Origin: Nocardia stercoris
GTDB lineage: Bacteria > Actinomycetota > Actinomycetes > Mycobacteriales > Mycobacteriaceae
NCBI RefSeq assembly: GCF_003696265.1
Contig: NZ_RFFH01000001.1
Location: forward strand, 496,001-560,000
DNA length: 64,000 nt
Reading direction: 5' to 3'
Part shown: piece by piece, positions 36,224 to 47,665 of the stretch
Layout: every line of letters starts with the position of its first letter
Position numbering within the stretch: position 1 is the first letter of the stretch
Position numbers and translations under genes: made by a program
The notes under the pieces: generated by a model
Told to the model about the DNA's origin: nothing
The model's input: only the letters and a program-made list of their open reading frames with translations
The model's database searches: none

Positions 36224-36451
36224 GTGGAGGTCAAGATTGGTATCGCCGACAGCCCGCGCGAACTGGTGATCGCCAGCTCCCAGACCCCGGAAGAGGTCGA
36301 GGCCCTGGTATCGGACGCACTGCAGGGTGCCGCGGGCATCCTGGCGCTCACCGACGAGAAGGGCCGCCGGTTCCTGGTCCAGACCGCCAAGGTCGCCTAC
36401 ATCGAGATCGGCACCTCCACCAGCGGCCGGGTCGGCTTCGCCGCGGTCTAG
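36224..36451 (+). CDS. DUF3107 protein (TB9.4 / Rv3208A family)
   Basis: A 75-residue protein starting VEVKIGIADSPRELVIASSQTPEEVEALVSDAL and ending VAYIEIGTSTSGRVGFAAV, matching the ATP-binding DUF3107 family (TB9.4). The GTG at 36224 is decided by AGGAGG seven bases upstream and by the family N-terminus MEVKIGI. A TTG six bases earlier is too close to the ribosome-binding site. Function unknown; it neighbours the TetR gene in actinobacteria generally. Confidence 0.92.
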   Translation: MEVKIGIADSPRELVIASSQTPEEVEALVSDALQGAAGILALTDEKGRRFLVQTAKVAYIEIGTSTSGRVGFAAV

Positions 36452-36463
36452 CAGCGCCACACA

Positions 36464-36502
36464 GACGAGGGGCCCGCACCGATCCGGTGCGGGCCCCTCG
36501 TC
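36464..36502. terminator. Bidirectional terminator between DUF3107 and TetR genes
   Basis: A perfect 18-base-pair stem (36464-36481 with 36485-36502) and an ATC loop between convergent genes. Confidence 0.9.
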
Positions 36503-36512
36503 GTTCGGGTAC

Positions 36513-37295
<783 letters not shown>

Positions 37296-37357
37296 TCAGG
37301 ACGCCCAAATGGGACGAGTCTGGTCTGCCGATCCTGGATTGTGAGACGCTGGAGGAC

Positions 37358-38548
37358 GTGACCGACCGACGGAGCAAACCAGCCGGTGGCCGCACCCGGG
37401 GCCTGCCCGTGGGACGACTGTTCCGCGGGCTCGGCGCCCCCGGGGCGAAACCCCGTGGTGGACCGGACGCCGAGATCCAGGATCAGCCGGGTGTTCCCAC
37501 GCCCGGGAAGACGGGCGCCGCCGAGGTCGAGGTCCCGGCGGCCCACGAGCTATCTCCCGTCGGCGCCGGACCGCGTACGCCGAGCTTCCCGCACACGACC
37601 CGGGTCGACTACACCCGGCAGCCACTGGCGGCACAGTGGGATCCCACCGCCGAAGCCACGCCGGCCCTGCCACCCGCACCCCCGACGTCCGCTCCGGCCC
37701 GGCTGCGGCAGTCGCTGTCGCGCTACGGCTGGCGGATGTACCTGCTGCCCGCCCTGCTCGTGATCACCGTCCTGGTGGGTGTGGACGCGGTGCGCGCGGT
37801 CGCGGGCGGCCACGACGCGGCGCCCAGCGGCCCGCACACCGGCGGTCCCGGCGTCTCCGGGATCGTGGGCGCACCACCGAAGGGTGACGGCAAGTACGCT
37901 GCCGGGCTTCCCAGCGGCCTGCTGCCGACCGGTGGCCCGGTCGCCGAGACCGGCACCGGAACCTGGCACGTGGTGCCCGGCGGTTCGGCCCCGATCGGTG
38001 CGCCGACCGGCCGCCTGTTCACCTACAGCGTCGAGATCGAGGACGGTATCGACACCACGAGCCTCGGCGGCGACGCCGCGGTGGCGAGCATGGTCGAAGC
38101 CACCCTGGCCAACCCCAAGAGCTGGATCCACGACCCCCACTTCGCTTTTCAGCGCGTCGACCACGGTGCGCCCGACTTCCGGGTATCGCTGACCTCCCGC
38201 GCGACCACCAAGGAGCAGTGCGGCTTCGAGATCCCGATCGACTCCTCCTGCTACAACGAGAGCATCGACCGGGTCGTGCTGTCGGAGGCGCGCTGGGTGC
38301 GCGGCGCACTCGCCTTCGACGGCGATATCGGCTCCTACCGGCAGTACCAGATCAATCACGAGGTGGGGCACGCCATCGGCTACCGTCAGCACCAGCCGTG
38401 CCCGGCCGACGGCGTGCTGGCGCCGGTGATGATGCAGCAGACCTTCGGCACCCGCAACAACGACATCGCGGTCCTCGACCCGCAGGGTGTGGTGCCGATG
38501 GACGGCAAGCAGTGCCGGTTCAATCCGTGGCCCTATCCGGCGGTCTGA
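37358..38548 (+). CDS. DUF3152 membrane-anchored zincin-like protein (Rv3207c family)
   Basis: A 396-residue protein. A long disordered cytoplasmic part (about 1-120) precedes one membrane helix (MYLLPALLVITVLVGVDAV). The external domain contains INHEVGHAIGYRQHQPC, an HExxHxxGxxxH zinc-protease motif with Met-turn-like PVMMQQT, and three to four cysteines. It therefore looks like a metzincin, although DUF3152 proteins have no proven substrate. GTG at 37358 is preceded by GGAGG at very short spacing and by GACGCT at seven bases, so a leaderless transcript is possible. Confidence 0.85.
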   Translation: MTDRRSKPAGGRTRGLPVGRLFRGLGAPGAKPRGGPDAEIQDQPGVPTPGKTGAAEVEVPAAHELSPVGAGPRTPSFPHTTRVDYTRQPLAAQWDPTAEATPALPPAPPTSAPARLRQSLSRYGWRMYLLPALLVITVLVGVDAVRAVAGGHDAAPSGPHTGGPGVSGIVGAPPKGDGKYAAGLPSGLLPTGGPVAETGTGTWHVVPGGSAPIGAPTGRLFTYSVEIEDGIDTTSLGGDAAVASMVEATLANPKSWIHDPHFAFQRVDHGAPDFRVSLTSRATTKEQCGFEIPIDSSCYNESIDRVVLSEARWVRGALAFDGDIGSYRQYQINHEVGHAIGYRQHQPCPADGVLAPVMMQQTFGTRNNDIAVLDPQGVVPMDGKQCRFNPWPYPAV

Positions 38549-38664
38549 GCGGGCCCTGACGCACGGCCACCGCCACCGGTCGGGCAGGATGTTGCGGGAA
38601 GAATGGCCGGGTCGGCGGCGTTACACGTAACCGATCGGCGAATTCGATGCGAGGAGTTCAAACG

Positions 38665-39852
<1,188 letters not shown>

Positions 39853-39949
39853 TCGCGCAGCGGCACCCGCCGGCCGGGGGAGACCCCGCCGGCGGCCTGT
39901 TCGGCGCGGCGCGCCGGACAGTGCCCCGGGACAGAGTTACGGTACGGCC

Positions 39950-40798
39950 GTGAATGCAGTGGAACCTCCCGCGCACGTGCTGGCGACCTTCGGGCTGCGG
40001 TCGGTGCAGCCGGTTCCGCTCGACGACTGGGGCGGAGCCTGGCGCTGCGGCGATCTGTTGCTGACCCCGGTCGCCGACCACGCCCGCGCGGCCTGGTCGG
40101 CGAAGGTCCGCGAGTCGCTGCGGGTCGACGGTGTGCGGCTGGCGCGTCCGGTGCGCGGCACCGACGGCCGTTACGTGGTCTCGGGCTGGCGGGCCGATAC
40201 CCATATCGCGGGCACGGCCGAGCCGCGCTACGACGAGGTGGTGTCGCTGTCGCTGCGACTACATCAGGCGACCGCGAGTTTGGAGCGCCCGCGGTTCCTG
40301 GGCGCGCAACCGTTGTCGCCGTGGGGTGAGATCGATGTGTTCGCGGTCGCCGACAACGCGGCCTGGGATCCGGCGCCGGCGCGCAGTGTGCAGGCGGCCG
40401 GCGGGGTCGGCACCACGCCGGACTGCCGTCGCAGTCTCGAGTTGCTGGTGCAGTTGTCCACATTGCGCCGTCCGGTGCAGGCCGCGCCGCAGCTGGTGCA
40501 CGGCGACCTGTTCGGCACCGTCCTGTTCGCGGGTCCGGCGGAACCCGGCTTGACCGATCTGACGCCGTATTGGCGGCCGGTAGTGTGGGCGGCCGCGGTG
40601 ATCGTGGTGGACGCGGTGTCCTGGGGCGGCGCGGACGCGGGGTTGCTGGATCGCTGGTCGGATCTGCCGGAGTGGCCGCAGATGTTGTTGCGGGCCGTGC
40701 TTTTCCGGCTCGCCGTGCACACCTTGCATCCGCGCTCGACACCCGACGCCTTGGCCGGACTCGCGCACACGGCCGACATGATCCGGTTGCGGCTGTAG
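39950..40798 (+). CDS. TIGR02569 family protein (Rv3205c-like)
   Basis: A 282-residue protein that shows kinase-like-fold features: HVLATFGL...VQPVPLDDWGGAWRCGDLLLTPV at the start and LVHGDLFGTVLFAG, reminiscent of the HGDLxxxN loop of aminoglycoside phosphotransferases, then a helical C-terminus. It is the actinobacterial TIGR02569 family adjacent to moeZ. Whether it phosphorylates anything is unknown. GTG at 39950 is six bases from TACGGT (39938-39943), so it is probably leaderless. Confidence 0.87.
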   Translation: MNAVEPPAHVLATFGLRSVQPVPLDDWGGAWRCGDLLLTPVADHARAAWSAKVRESLRVDGVRLARPVRGTDGRYVVSGWRADTHIAGTAEPRYDEVVSLSLRLHQATASLERPRFLGAQPLSPWGEIDVFAVADNAAWDPAPARSVQAAGGVGTTPDCRRSLELLVQLSTLRRPVQAAPQLVHGDLFGTVLFAGPAEPGLTDLTPYWRPVVWAAAVIVVDAVSWGGADAGLLDRWSDLPEWPQMLLRAVLFRLAVHTLHPRSTPDALAGLAHTADMIRLRL

Positions 40799-40846
40799 TT
40801 CGATTTCCCGGCGGCCGTTATTGCGGCGGACCGTGATCCGTTGCGG

Positions 40847-41515
40847 CTAGTCGTATTCCGCGAGCACGACCCGGTGCAGTCCGTCGGCCGCGGTCGCGGC
40901 CCGGTCGGGGTCACCGGCCTCGATCGCCGCCACCAGTTCGATGTGCTCGGCGTTGTAGCGCTCGGTGGAGTGCCCGTCGGACACCCGGGACCGAAGTGCC
41001 TGGTCGAGCACCGGAATCAGCGATTCATAGAACTCCAGATAAACGGCATTGTGACTCGCGGATACCACTGCGCGATGTAATGCGGTGTCCAATTCGAATC
41101 GCTCCGGCGAAACGGTGTCGCACGCCACGTTACGGTCGTTCACGCACTGCCATAATGTCGCGATATCGGTCTCGTCACGCCGTTCGGCGGCCAGTCGCGC
41201 GGCGGCATTGTCGAGTACGCGGCGCAGTTCGAACACGTCGCGCTGTCGGGCGGCGGCGAAATATTTCGACAGCGCGCCACCCAGATCGGATTGGCCGATG
41301 ACATAGGTGCCCGAGCCTTGACGGCGCTCGAGCATGCCGGCATGCACAAGTGCCTGGACAGCTTCGCGCACGGTGTTGCGGCCGGTCCCGGTGAGCTCGG
41401 TGAGCTCCGGTTCGGTCGGGATCCGGCTGCCGACCGCCCAGCGGCCGGACCTGATCTCCGTGCGCAACTGCTCGGTGACCTGGGCGATGAGGCTGGTTCG
41501 CCGGACGGGTTGCAC
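40847..41515 (-). CDS. GntR/FadR-family transcriptional regulator
   Basis: A 222-residue regulator. The winged helix RTEIRSGRWAVGSRIPTEPELTELTGTGRNTVREAVQALVHAGMLERRQGSGTYV is typical of GntR. The C-terminal all-helical FCD domain has ELRRVLDNAAARLAAERRD and HRAVVSASHN with potential metal-binding His and Asp. GTG at 41515 follows TAATCT by seven bases. It is divergent from narK by 284 bases, so it might control nitrate uptake, but FCD regulators usually sense organic acids; the target is not certain. Confidence 0.88.
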   Translation of the reverse strand: MQPVRRTSLIAQVTEQLRTEIRSGRWAVGSRIPTEPELTELTGTGRNTVREAVQALVHAGMLERRQGSGTYVIGQSDLGGALSKYFAAARQRDVFELRRVLDNAAARLAAERRDETDIATLWQCVNDRNVACDTVSPERFELDTALHRAVVSASHNAVYLEFYESLIPVLDQALRSRVSDGHSTERYNAEHIELVAAIEAGDPDRAATAADGLHRVVLAEYD

Positions 41516-41656
41516 GCGTGACAGATTACCCCCGCAATCCCGGGAAACTAGGCATCGTCCCGTCATGGGACGACTTCGGGCCGTCGTCCGGGTGGGGCGG
41601 CTCACCCGCGACCGGTGGGTAATTCCGCCTCCCGGTGACATTCCGACAATGCCTTT

Positions 41657-41672
41657 GTCATCTGCCGGAAAC
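41657..41672 (+). promoter_or_regulatory. GlnR-box-like element upstream of narK
   Basis: GTCAT-CTGCCG-GAAAC fits the GlnR half-box pattern GTnAC-N6-GAAAC with one mismatch, about 130 bases before the narK start. GlnR control of nitrate assimilation genes is established in actinobacteria. A second full half-box was not found, so support is moderate. TACCGT near 41765 may be the -10. Confidence 0.4.
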
Positions 41673-41799
41673 AAAGCGCAATTCTCACCGACGCGGAAAT
41701 TGACGCGTGAGTAACCGTTGATTCGCGTGTCATCGAAAGCAGCACGGGCGCAATACCCGGTCCCTACCGTTGATTCCAATCGGATCGCAGGAGGGCACA

Positions 41800-43335
41800 G
41801 TGAGTACGTTGATGAGGAATCACGACATCGAGCATTGGGATGCCGAGGATGTCGACGCGTGGGAGGCCGGCGGTAAGGACGTCGCCCGCCGGAACCTGAT
41901 CTGGTCGGTGTTCGCCGAGCACGTCGGATTCTCGGTGTGGTCGATCTGGTCGGTCATGGTGCTGTTCATGCCGATGGACGTGTTCCACATCGATCCCGCG
42001 GGCAAGTTCTTCCTGGGCGCGGTGCCCACCCTGGTGGGCTCCATCCTGCGGGTGCCCTACACCGTGGCGACGGCCCGCTTCGGCGGCCGCAACTGGACCA
42101 TCTTCAGCGCAGGCCTGCTGCTGATCCCCACCCTGCTGACCCTGTACTTCATCAATCAGCCGCACACCTCGTACACGACCTTCATCATCATCGGTGCGCT
42201 GGCGGGCTTCGGTGGCGGCAACTTCGCGTCGTCGATGACGAACATCAACGCCTTCTACCCCCAGCGGCTCAAGGGCTGGGCACTCGGGATGAACGCCGGC
42301 GGCGGCAACATCGGTGTGCCGGCCATTCAGTTGGTCGGTCTCGGCGTCATCGCTCTCTTCGGCAGCAAGTACCACAACGCCTCCTACGTCTGTGCCGTCT
42401 ACCTGGTTCTGATCGCGGCCGGCGCCATCGGTGCCGCGTTGTACATGGACAACCTGCGCAACCAGCAGGCGAACCTCGGCTACATGCTCGAGGCGCTGCG
42501 GGTTCCGCAGTCGTGGGCGATCGCCTTCTTGTACATCGGCACCTTCGGTAGCTTCATCGGTTTCGGTTTCGCTTTCGGCCAAGTGCTCAACATCAGCTTC
42601 ACCGCCGATCTGAAGGCGCAGGCGGCACTGATCGCCGTCCCGGCCGCCAAGGCCGCCGCCATGAAGGCCGTCGCCGGCAAAGCGTCGCTGCACGCCGCCC
42701 AGATCGCCTTCATCGGCCCGCTGCTCGGCTCGCTGGTCCGTCCGCTCGGCGGTAAGTGGGCCGACAAGATCGGCGGCAGCAAGGTCACCCTCTACACCTT
42801 CATCGGCATGACCGCCGCCGCGATCCTGATCGCCATGGCCAGCACGCAGGCCGACCACCACGGCGGTGTGGCCAAGGGCGGCGTCATGACGATGCTGGTG
42901 ATCGCCTTCCTCATCCTGTTCGTCCTCACCGGTATCGGGAACGGCGCGGTCACCAAGCTGATCCCGTCGGTGTTCGACGCCAAGTCCAAGAGCATCGACG
43001 GCACCGCCAAGGAGCAGGCCGTCTGGTCGCAGAACACCGCCGGCGCCCTGATCGGTTTCGTCGGCGCCTTCGGTGGCCTGGGTGGTGTCGCGATCAACCT
43101 GGTGCTGCGCAGCTCCTACAACTCGACCAAATCGGCCACCACGGCCTTCTGGATCTTCATGGCCTTCTACGTGGTGTGCGCGGTGGTCTGCTGGGCGGTC
43201 TTCATGCGCCGGCCGAGCGCCCGCGGTGTCGCGCTCGCTCCCGCCGCTGCCGAACCGGCCGTGGTCACCGAGGCCGAGGCGGTCGTCCTCGAGGCGGAGG
43301 CCGACGGAACCACGACCTCGACGGCTTCGGCCTGA
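41800..43335 (+). CDS. narK: Nitrate/nitrite transporter NarK
   Basis: A 511-residue major-facilitator protein with 12 membrane helices. The nitrate signature AGFGGGNFASSMTNINAFYPQRLKGWALGMNAGGGNIGV is present; a second glycine-rich signature occurs as NTAGALIGFVGAFGGLGGVAINL. It imports nitrate or exports nitrite; adjacency to assimilatory nirB/nirD favours uptake. The GTG at 41800 is fixed by GGAGGG upstream. An acidic C-terminal tail (about 490-511) is cytoplasmic. It is first in an operon with nirB, 36 bases downstream. Confidence 0.94.
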   Translation: MSTLMRNHDIEHWDAEDVDAWEAGGKDVARRNLIWSVFAEHVGFSVWSIWSVMVLFMPMDVFHIDPAGKFFLGAVPTLVGSILRVPYTVATARFGGRNWTIFSAGLLLIPTLLTLYFINQPHTSYTTFIIIGALAGFGGGNFASSMTNINAFYPQRLKGWALGMNAGGGNIGVPAIQLVGLGVIALFGSKYHNASYVCAVYLVLIAAGAIGAALYMDNLRNQQANLGYMLEALRVPQSWAIAFLYIGTFGSFIGFGFAFGQVLNISFTADLKAQAALIAVPAAKAAAMKAVAGKASLHAAQIAFIGPLLGSLVRPLGGKWADKIGGSKVTLYTFIGMTAAAILIAMASTQADHHGGVAKGGVMTMLVIAFLILFVLTGIGNGAVTKLIPSVFDAKSKSIDGTAKEQAVWSQNTAGALIGFVGAFGGLGGVAINLVLRSSYNSTKSATTAFWIFMAFYVVCAVVCWAVFMRRPSARGVALAPAAAEPAVVTEAEAVVLEAEADGTTTSTASA

Positions 43336-43371
43336 CCTGACCTGAACGAATCACGACGGAGGACAGCAGTC

Positions 43372-45891
43372 ATGAACAACATCGCTCGCAAGACCGCAGT
43401 GGTCATCGGTCACGGCATGGTCGGTCACCGGTTCGTCGAGGCCCTGCGTGCGCGCGACACCGACGGCCGGTGGCGGGTGGTGGTGCTCAGCGAGGAGTCG
43501 CTGGCCGCCTACGACCGGGTCGGGCTGTCCTCCTACGTGGGTAACTGGGAGCCGAGCGCGCTCGCACTGCCCGGCAACGAGTACGCCGGCGACGACCTGG
43601 TCGACCTGCGCCTGGGCGTCGGTGGTGCCGCCATCGACCGCGAGGCCCGCAAGGTCACCACCACGACCGGCGAGGTACTCGACTACGACGCCCTGGTCCT
43701 GGCCACCGGCTCGTACGCCTTCGTCCCGCCGGTGCCCGGCCACGACCACGACAACTGCTTCGTCTACCGCACGATCGAGGACCTGGACGGGATCCGCGCC
43801 GCCGCCGACGCGGCCGGCCCGGGCGCGGTCGGTGTGGTGGTCGGCGGTGGTCTGCTCGGCCTGGAGGCCGCCAACGCGCTGCGGCTGATGGGCATGACCC
43901 CGCACGTGGTCGAGTTCGCGCCGCGGCTGATGCCGGTGCAGGTCGACGAGGGCGGTGGCGCGATCCTGGAGAAGCTGGTCACCGATCTGGGCCTGCACGT
44001 GCACACCGGGGTCGGCACCGCGGCCATCGAGGACACCGAAACCGGTGTGTCGGTGAAGCTTTCGGACGACTCGGTGATCGACGCCGCGCTGGTGGTCTTC
44101 TCCGCCGGTATCCGGCCGCGCGACGGGATCGCCCGCGACGCCGGCTTGGAGATCGGTACCCGCGGCGGTGTGGTCACCGACCTGAGCATGGTCACCTCGG
44201 ACCCGAACATCTACGCCGTCGGTGAGGTCGCCGCGGTCGAAGGTGTCTGCTACGGCCTGGTCGCACCGGGTTACACGACGGCCGAGATCGTCGCCGACCG
44301 CCTGCTCGGCGGCCAGGGCGAGTTCCCGGGCGCGGACCTGTCCACCAAGCTGAAGCTGCTCGGCGTAGACGTGGCCTCCTTCGGTGACGCGTTCGGCAAG
44401 ACCGAAGGCGCGCTGTCGGTGGTGCTGCACGACGCCGCCAAGGGCACCTACGCCAAGCTCGTCGTCTCCGACGACGCGAAGACCCTGCTGGGCGGCATCC
44501 TGGTCGGTGACGCGTCGGCGTATTCCACGCTGCGCCCGCTGGTCGGCAGCCCGCTGCCGGCCGAACCGGCGGCGCTGATCTCCCCGGCCGGCGCCGAACT
44601 GGGGGCCGACGCACTGCCCGACGACGCCCAGATCTGTTCCTGCAACAACGTTTCCAAGGGCGCGATCTGCGGTGCGATCGCCGACGGCGCCTGCGACATC
44701 GTGGGCATCAAGAGCTGCACCAACGCCGGAACCTCTTGCGGCGGTTGCGTTCCCATGCTCAAGAAGCTGCTCGAGCAGTCGGGTGTGGCGCAGTCCAAGG
44801 CGCTGTGCGAGCACTTCGAGCAGTCGCGCCAGGAGCTGTTCCACATCGTGGCGGGCACCGGTATCCGCAAGTTCTCCGAGCTGGTCGCCAAGCACGGCAA
44901 GGGATCCGGCTGCGACATCTGCAAGCCGACCGTCGCCTCGATCCTGGCCTCCACCTCGAGCGACCACATCCTCGACGGTGAGCAGGCCGCGCTGCAGGAC
45001 ACCAACGACCACTTCCTGGCCAACCTGCAGAAGAACGGCACCTACTCGGTGGTGCCGCGGATGCCCGGTGGTGAGGTGACCGCCGACCAGCTGATCGAGA
45101 TCGGCAGCATCGCAAAGGATTTCGATCTCTATGTGAAGGTCACCGGTGGTCAGCGGATCGACCTGTTCGGCGCCCGCGTCGACCAGCTGCCCGCGATCTG
45201 GCAGCGGCTGGTGGACGCCGGCATGGAATCCGGTCACGCCTACGGCAAGTCGCTGCGCACCGTGAAGAGCTGCGTCGGGTCCACCTGGTGCCGCTACGGC
45301 CAGCAGGACTCGGTCGGCATGGCCGTGCTGCTGGAGAAGCGCTACCGCGGCCTGCGGTCCCCGCACAAGCTGAAGCTAGCCGTCTCGGGCTGTGCCCGCG
45401 AGTGCGCGGAGGCCCGCGGCAAGGACGTCGGCGTGATCGCCACCGAGAACGGCTGGAACCTCTACGTCGGCGGCAACGGCGGCCTCACCCCCAAGCACGC
45501 GGTGCTGCTCGCCGGTGAACTCGACGACGAGACGCTGATCCGCTACATCGACCGCTACCTGATGTTCTACATCCGCACCGCCGACCGGCTGCAGCGCACC
45601 GCACCCTGGCAGGAAGCGCTCGACGGTGGCCTCGATTACCTGAAGTCGGTCGTGTGTGACGACTCTCTCGGTATCGCCGCCGAACTCGAGGAAGCCATGG
45701 CCCGCCACGTCGACGGCTACAAGGACGAGTGGGCGGCGGTGCTGGAGGATCCGGCGAAGCTGTCGCGCTTCGTGTCCTTCGTCAACGCGCCCGAGGAGAC
45801 CGACCCGACCATTGCCTTCGACAACTCCGGTGAGCGCAAGGTGCCGGTGCTGTTGGGGGTGCCCCAGCTGCCGGTGCGGGCCGGCAACTGA
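43372..45891 (+). CDS. nirB: Assimilatory nitrite reductase large subunit NirB
   Basis: An 839-residue siroheme enzyme reducing nitrite to ammonium with NAD(P)H. Domains in order: FAD/NAD pyridine-nucleotide reductase (VIGHGMVGHRFVEAL, GVVVGGGLLGLEAANAL), a BFD-like [2Fe-2S] domain with C422-x-C424 and CTNAGTSCGGC, a ferredoxin-like half-domain, and the [4Fe-4S]-siroheme domain with CVGSTWCRYG and SGCARECAEARGKD. All cluster cysteines are present. It lies between the transporter and NirD; siroheme is supplied partly by the chelatase at the cluster end. Confidence 0.96.
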   Translation: MNNIARKTAVVIGHGMVGHRFVEALRARDTDGRWRVVVLSEESLAAYDRVGLSSYVGNWEPSALALPGNEYAGDDLVDLRLGVGGAAIDREARKVTTTTGEVLDYDALVLATGSYAFVPPVPGHDHDNCFVYRTIEDLDGIRAAADAAGPGAVGVVVGGGLLGLEAANALRLMGMTPHVVEFAPRLMPVQVDEGGGAILEKLVTDLGLHVHTGVGTAAIEDTETGVSVKLSDDSVIDAALVVFSAGIRPRDGIARDAGLEIGTRGGVVTDLSMVTSDPNIYAVGEVAAVEGVCYGLVAPGYTTAEIVADRLLGGQGEFPGADLSTKLKLLGVDVASFGDAFGKTEGALSVVLHDAAKGTYAKLVVSDDAKTLLGGILVGDASAYSTLRPLVGSPLPAEPAALISPAGAELGADALPDDAQICSCNNVSKGAICGAIADGACDIVGIKSCTNAGTSCGGCVPMLKKLLEQSGVAQSKALCEHFEQSRQELFHIVAGTGIRKFSELVAKHGKGSGCDICKPTVASILASTSSDHILDGEQAALQDTNDHFLANLQKNGTYSVVPRMPGGEVTADQLIEIGSIAKDFDLYVKVTGGQRIDLFGARVDQLPAIWQRLVDAGMESGHAYGKSLRTVKSCVGSTWCRYGQQDSVGMAVLLEKRYRGLRSPHKLKLAVSGCARECAEARGKDVGVIATENGWNLYVGGNGGLTPKHAVLLAGELDDETLIRYIDRYLMFYIRTADRLQRTAPWQEALDGGLDYLKSVVCDDSLGIAAELEEAMARHVDGYKDEWAAVLEDPAKLSRFVSFVNAPEETDPTIAFDNSGERKVPVLLGVPQLPVRAGN

Positions 45892-45994
45892 GGCGAATCA
45901 CCCGGTGGGGCGGCCGTTCTCACTCCCGCCGGGCAGCTGCCGTCACAGCCTCTCTCCACAGGGGAAACGGCCGCGTAATCCGCAGGAAACAGCA

Positions 45995-46025
45995 CGCCGG
46001 TACCAATGAGCAACAGGTACCGGCG
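45995..46025 (+). other. Hairpin just upstream of the nirD ribosome-binding site
   Basis: A perfect 10-base-pair stem CGCCGGTACC/GGTACCGGCG with an 11-base loop ends five bases before GAGGAG of nirD. It may stabilise or separate the nirD message after processing, or act as an attenuator. Confidence 0.55.
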
Positions 46026-46043
46026 CTCAGAGGAGATGAACCG

Positions 46044-46439
46044 ATGACTGTGATCGACACACCCAGCCGTACCCAGGTGGGCGTCCGCTCGTGGACGCAG
46101 GCCTGCCGCCTCGACCACCTCATCCCGGGCCGTGGCGCGGCGGTTCTGCTGCGGAGCGGACAGCAGGCCGCACTGTTCGTGGTGGCCGACGGTACCCTGT
46201 ATGCCGTGGGCAATATCGACCCGTTCGGACGGGCCGCGGTGATGTCCCGTGGGATCGTCGGCGACCGCGCCGGCGAGCCGGTCGTGGCCTCGCCGCTGTT
46301 GAAGCAGGCGTTCTCGTTGCTGGACGGCCGCTGCCTCGACGACCCGGAGGCCGGCCTACCGGTGTACGCGGTGCGCGTGCTCGACGGCGTCGTCGAGGTC
46401 TCCGACCTGCCGGTCGACCCTTACGGTGGTAATTCCTGA
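46044..46439 (+). CDS. nirD: Nitrite reductase small subunit NirD
   Basis: A 131-residue Rieske-fold small subunit of NADH-nitrite reductase. It shows the NirD blocks (SWTQACRLDHLIPGRGAAVLL, LFVVADGTLYAVGNIDPFGRAAVMSRGIVGD, ASPLLKQAFSLLDGRCLDDP, VYAVRVLDG). The Rieske cluster ligands are absent, as normal for NirD, so it is structural. The stop overlaps the next start (TGATG), linking its translation to the regulator. Confidence 0.92.
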   Translation: MTVIDTPSRTQVGVRSWTQACRLDHLIPGRGAAVLLRSGQQAALFVVADGTLYAVGNIDPFGRAAVMSRGIVGDRAGEPVVASPLLKQAFSLLDGRCLDDPEAGLPVYAVRVLDGVVEVSDLPVDPYGGNS

Positions 46440-47665
46440 TGACCGAGCTCGACACCGGTGTACCGCTCAGCGGTTTCACCATCGGCGTGACCGCCGCCCG
46501 CCGGGCGGACGAACTCGCCACCCTCCTCGCCCGCCGCGGGGCGACTGTCACCGCGGCACCGGCCATCCGGATCATTCCGCTGGCCGACGACAACGAACTC
46601 GAGCGGGTCACCGCCGAGCTGATCGACAACCCACCACAACTCACCATCGCCACCACCGGGATCGGTTTCCGGGGCTGGATGGAGGCGGCCGAGGGCTGGG
46701 GCATGGCCGAGGATCTGCGGACGGCCCTGGCCTCGACCCGGCTGCTGGCCCGCGGACCCAAGGCCAAGGGCGCGATCCGGGCCGCGGAGCTGCGGGAGGA
46801 GTGGTCGCCGGCCTCCGAGTCCTCCGCCGAGGTGCTCGATCATCTGCTCGCCGCGGGTGTGGAGGGGGTGCGGATCGCGGTCCAGTTGCACGGCGCCACC
46901 ACCGAGTGGGAGCCGGTGCCGGACTTCTGTGAGGTGCTGCGCTGCGCGGGCGCGGAGGTCGTGCCGGTGCCGGTGTACCGCTGGACGCCCCCGGCGGATC
47001 TGACCCTGATCGACCGGATGATCGAGTCGATCATCACCGGCGGCCTGGACTGTGTCACCTTCACCAGTGCTCCCGCGGTGGCGTCGATGTTGATGCGCGC
47101 CAAGTCCATCGGCGTGCTGGAGTCGGTGGTGCACGCGCTGCGTACCCGGGTGCTGCCGGCCTGTGTCGGGCCGATCACGGCCGCCCCGCTGGAGGCGCTC
47201 GGGGTCCCGACCACGCAGCCCGCGCGGGCCCGTCTGGGCGCACTGGCCCGGCATGTGGCCGAGGAACTTCCCCGGCGCGCCAACCGGATTCACGCCGCCG
47301 GCCACGAATTGTCCGTTCGCGGTGCCTGTGTCGTGGTGGACGGTCAGGTGCGTCAGCTCGCGCCGGCGCCGATGGCGTTGATGCGGGCGCTGGCTCGCCG
47401 CCCCGGCCGGGTGGTGTCGCGGGAGGATCTGCTGTCCGCGCTGCCCGGCGGCGGTGACGACACCCATGCCGTGGAGACCGGAATCGCCCGGCTGCGTGCG
47501 GGTTTGGGCACGCCGAAGGCGATCCAGACCGTGGTCAAACGTGGCTACCGGCTGGCCCTGGACCCCGCGGCTACCGAGAGCGCGGAGTTATCGCAGCCGG
47601 TGGCGCCGGCTTTCGGTTCGACCGTGCGGCCCAACCGCCCGACCCCGCTGGCCGGTGTGTGGTGA
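46439..47665 (+). CDS. nnaR: NnaR-like nitrate-assimilation regulator (HemD domain plus winged helix)
   Basis: A 408-residue fusion. Residues about 10-270 form a uroporphyrinogen-III synthase-like (HemD) domain (GFTIGVTAARRADELATLL, TFTSAPAVASMLMRA). Residues about 285-385 form an OmpR-type winged helix (MALMRALARRPGRVVSREDLLSALPGG, HAVETGIARLRAGLG, IQTVVKRGYRLAL). This architecture is that of NnaR (Rv0260c family), which activates nitrate/nitrite assimilation with GlnR. The HemD part may sense a tetrapyrrole or be catalytically inert. Overlaps nirD and the chelatase gene at both ends. Confidence 0.9.
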   Translation: MTELDTGVPLSGFTIGVTAARRADELATLLARRGATVTAAPAIRIIPLADDNELERVTAELIDNPPQLTIATTGIGFRGWMEAAEGWGMAEDLRTALASTRLLARGPKAKGAIRAAELREEWSPASESSAEVLDHLLAAGVEGVRIAVQLHGATTEWEPVPDFCEVLRCAGAEVVPVPVYRWTPPADLTLIDRMIESIITGGLDCVTFTSAPAVASMLMRAKSIGVLESVVHALRTRVLPACVGPITAAPLEALGVPTTQPARARLGALARHVAEELPRRANRIHAAGHELSVRGACVVVDGQVRQLAPAPMALMRALARRPGRVVSREDLLSALPGGGDDTHAVETGIARLRAGLGTPKAIQTVVKRGYRLALDPAATESAELSQPVAPAFGSTVRPNRPTPLAGVW

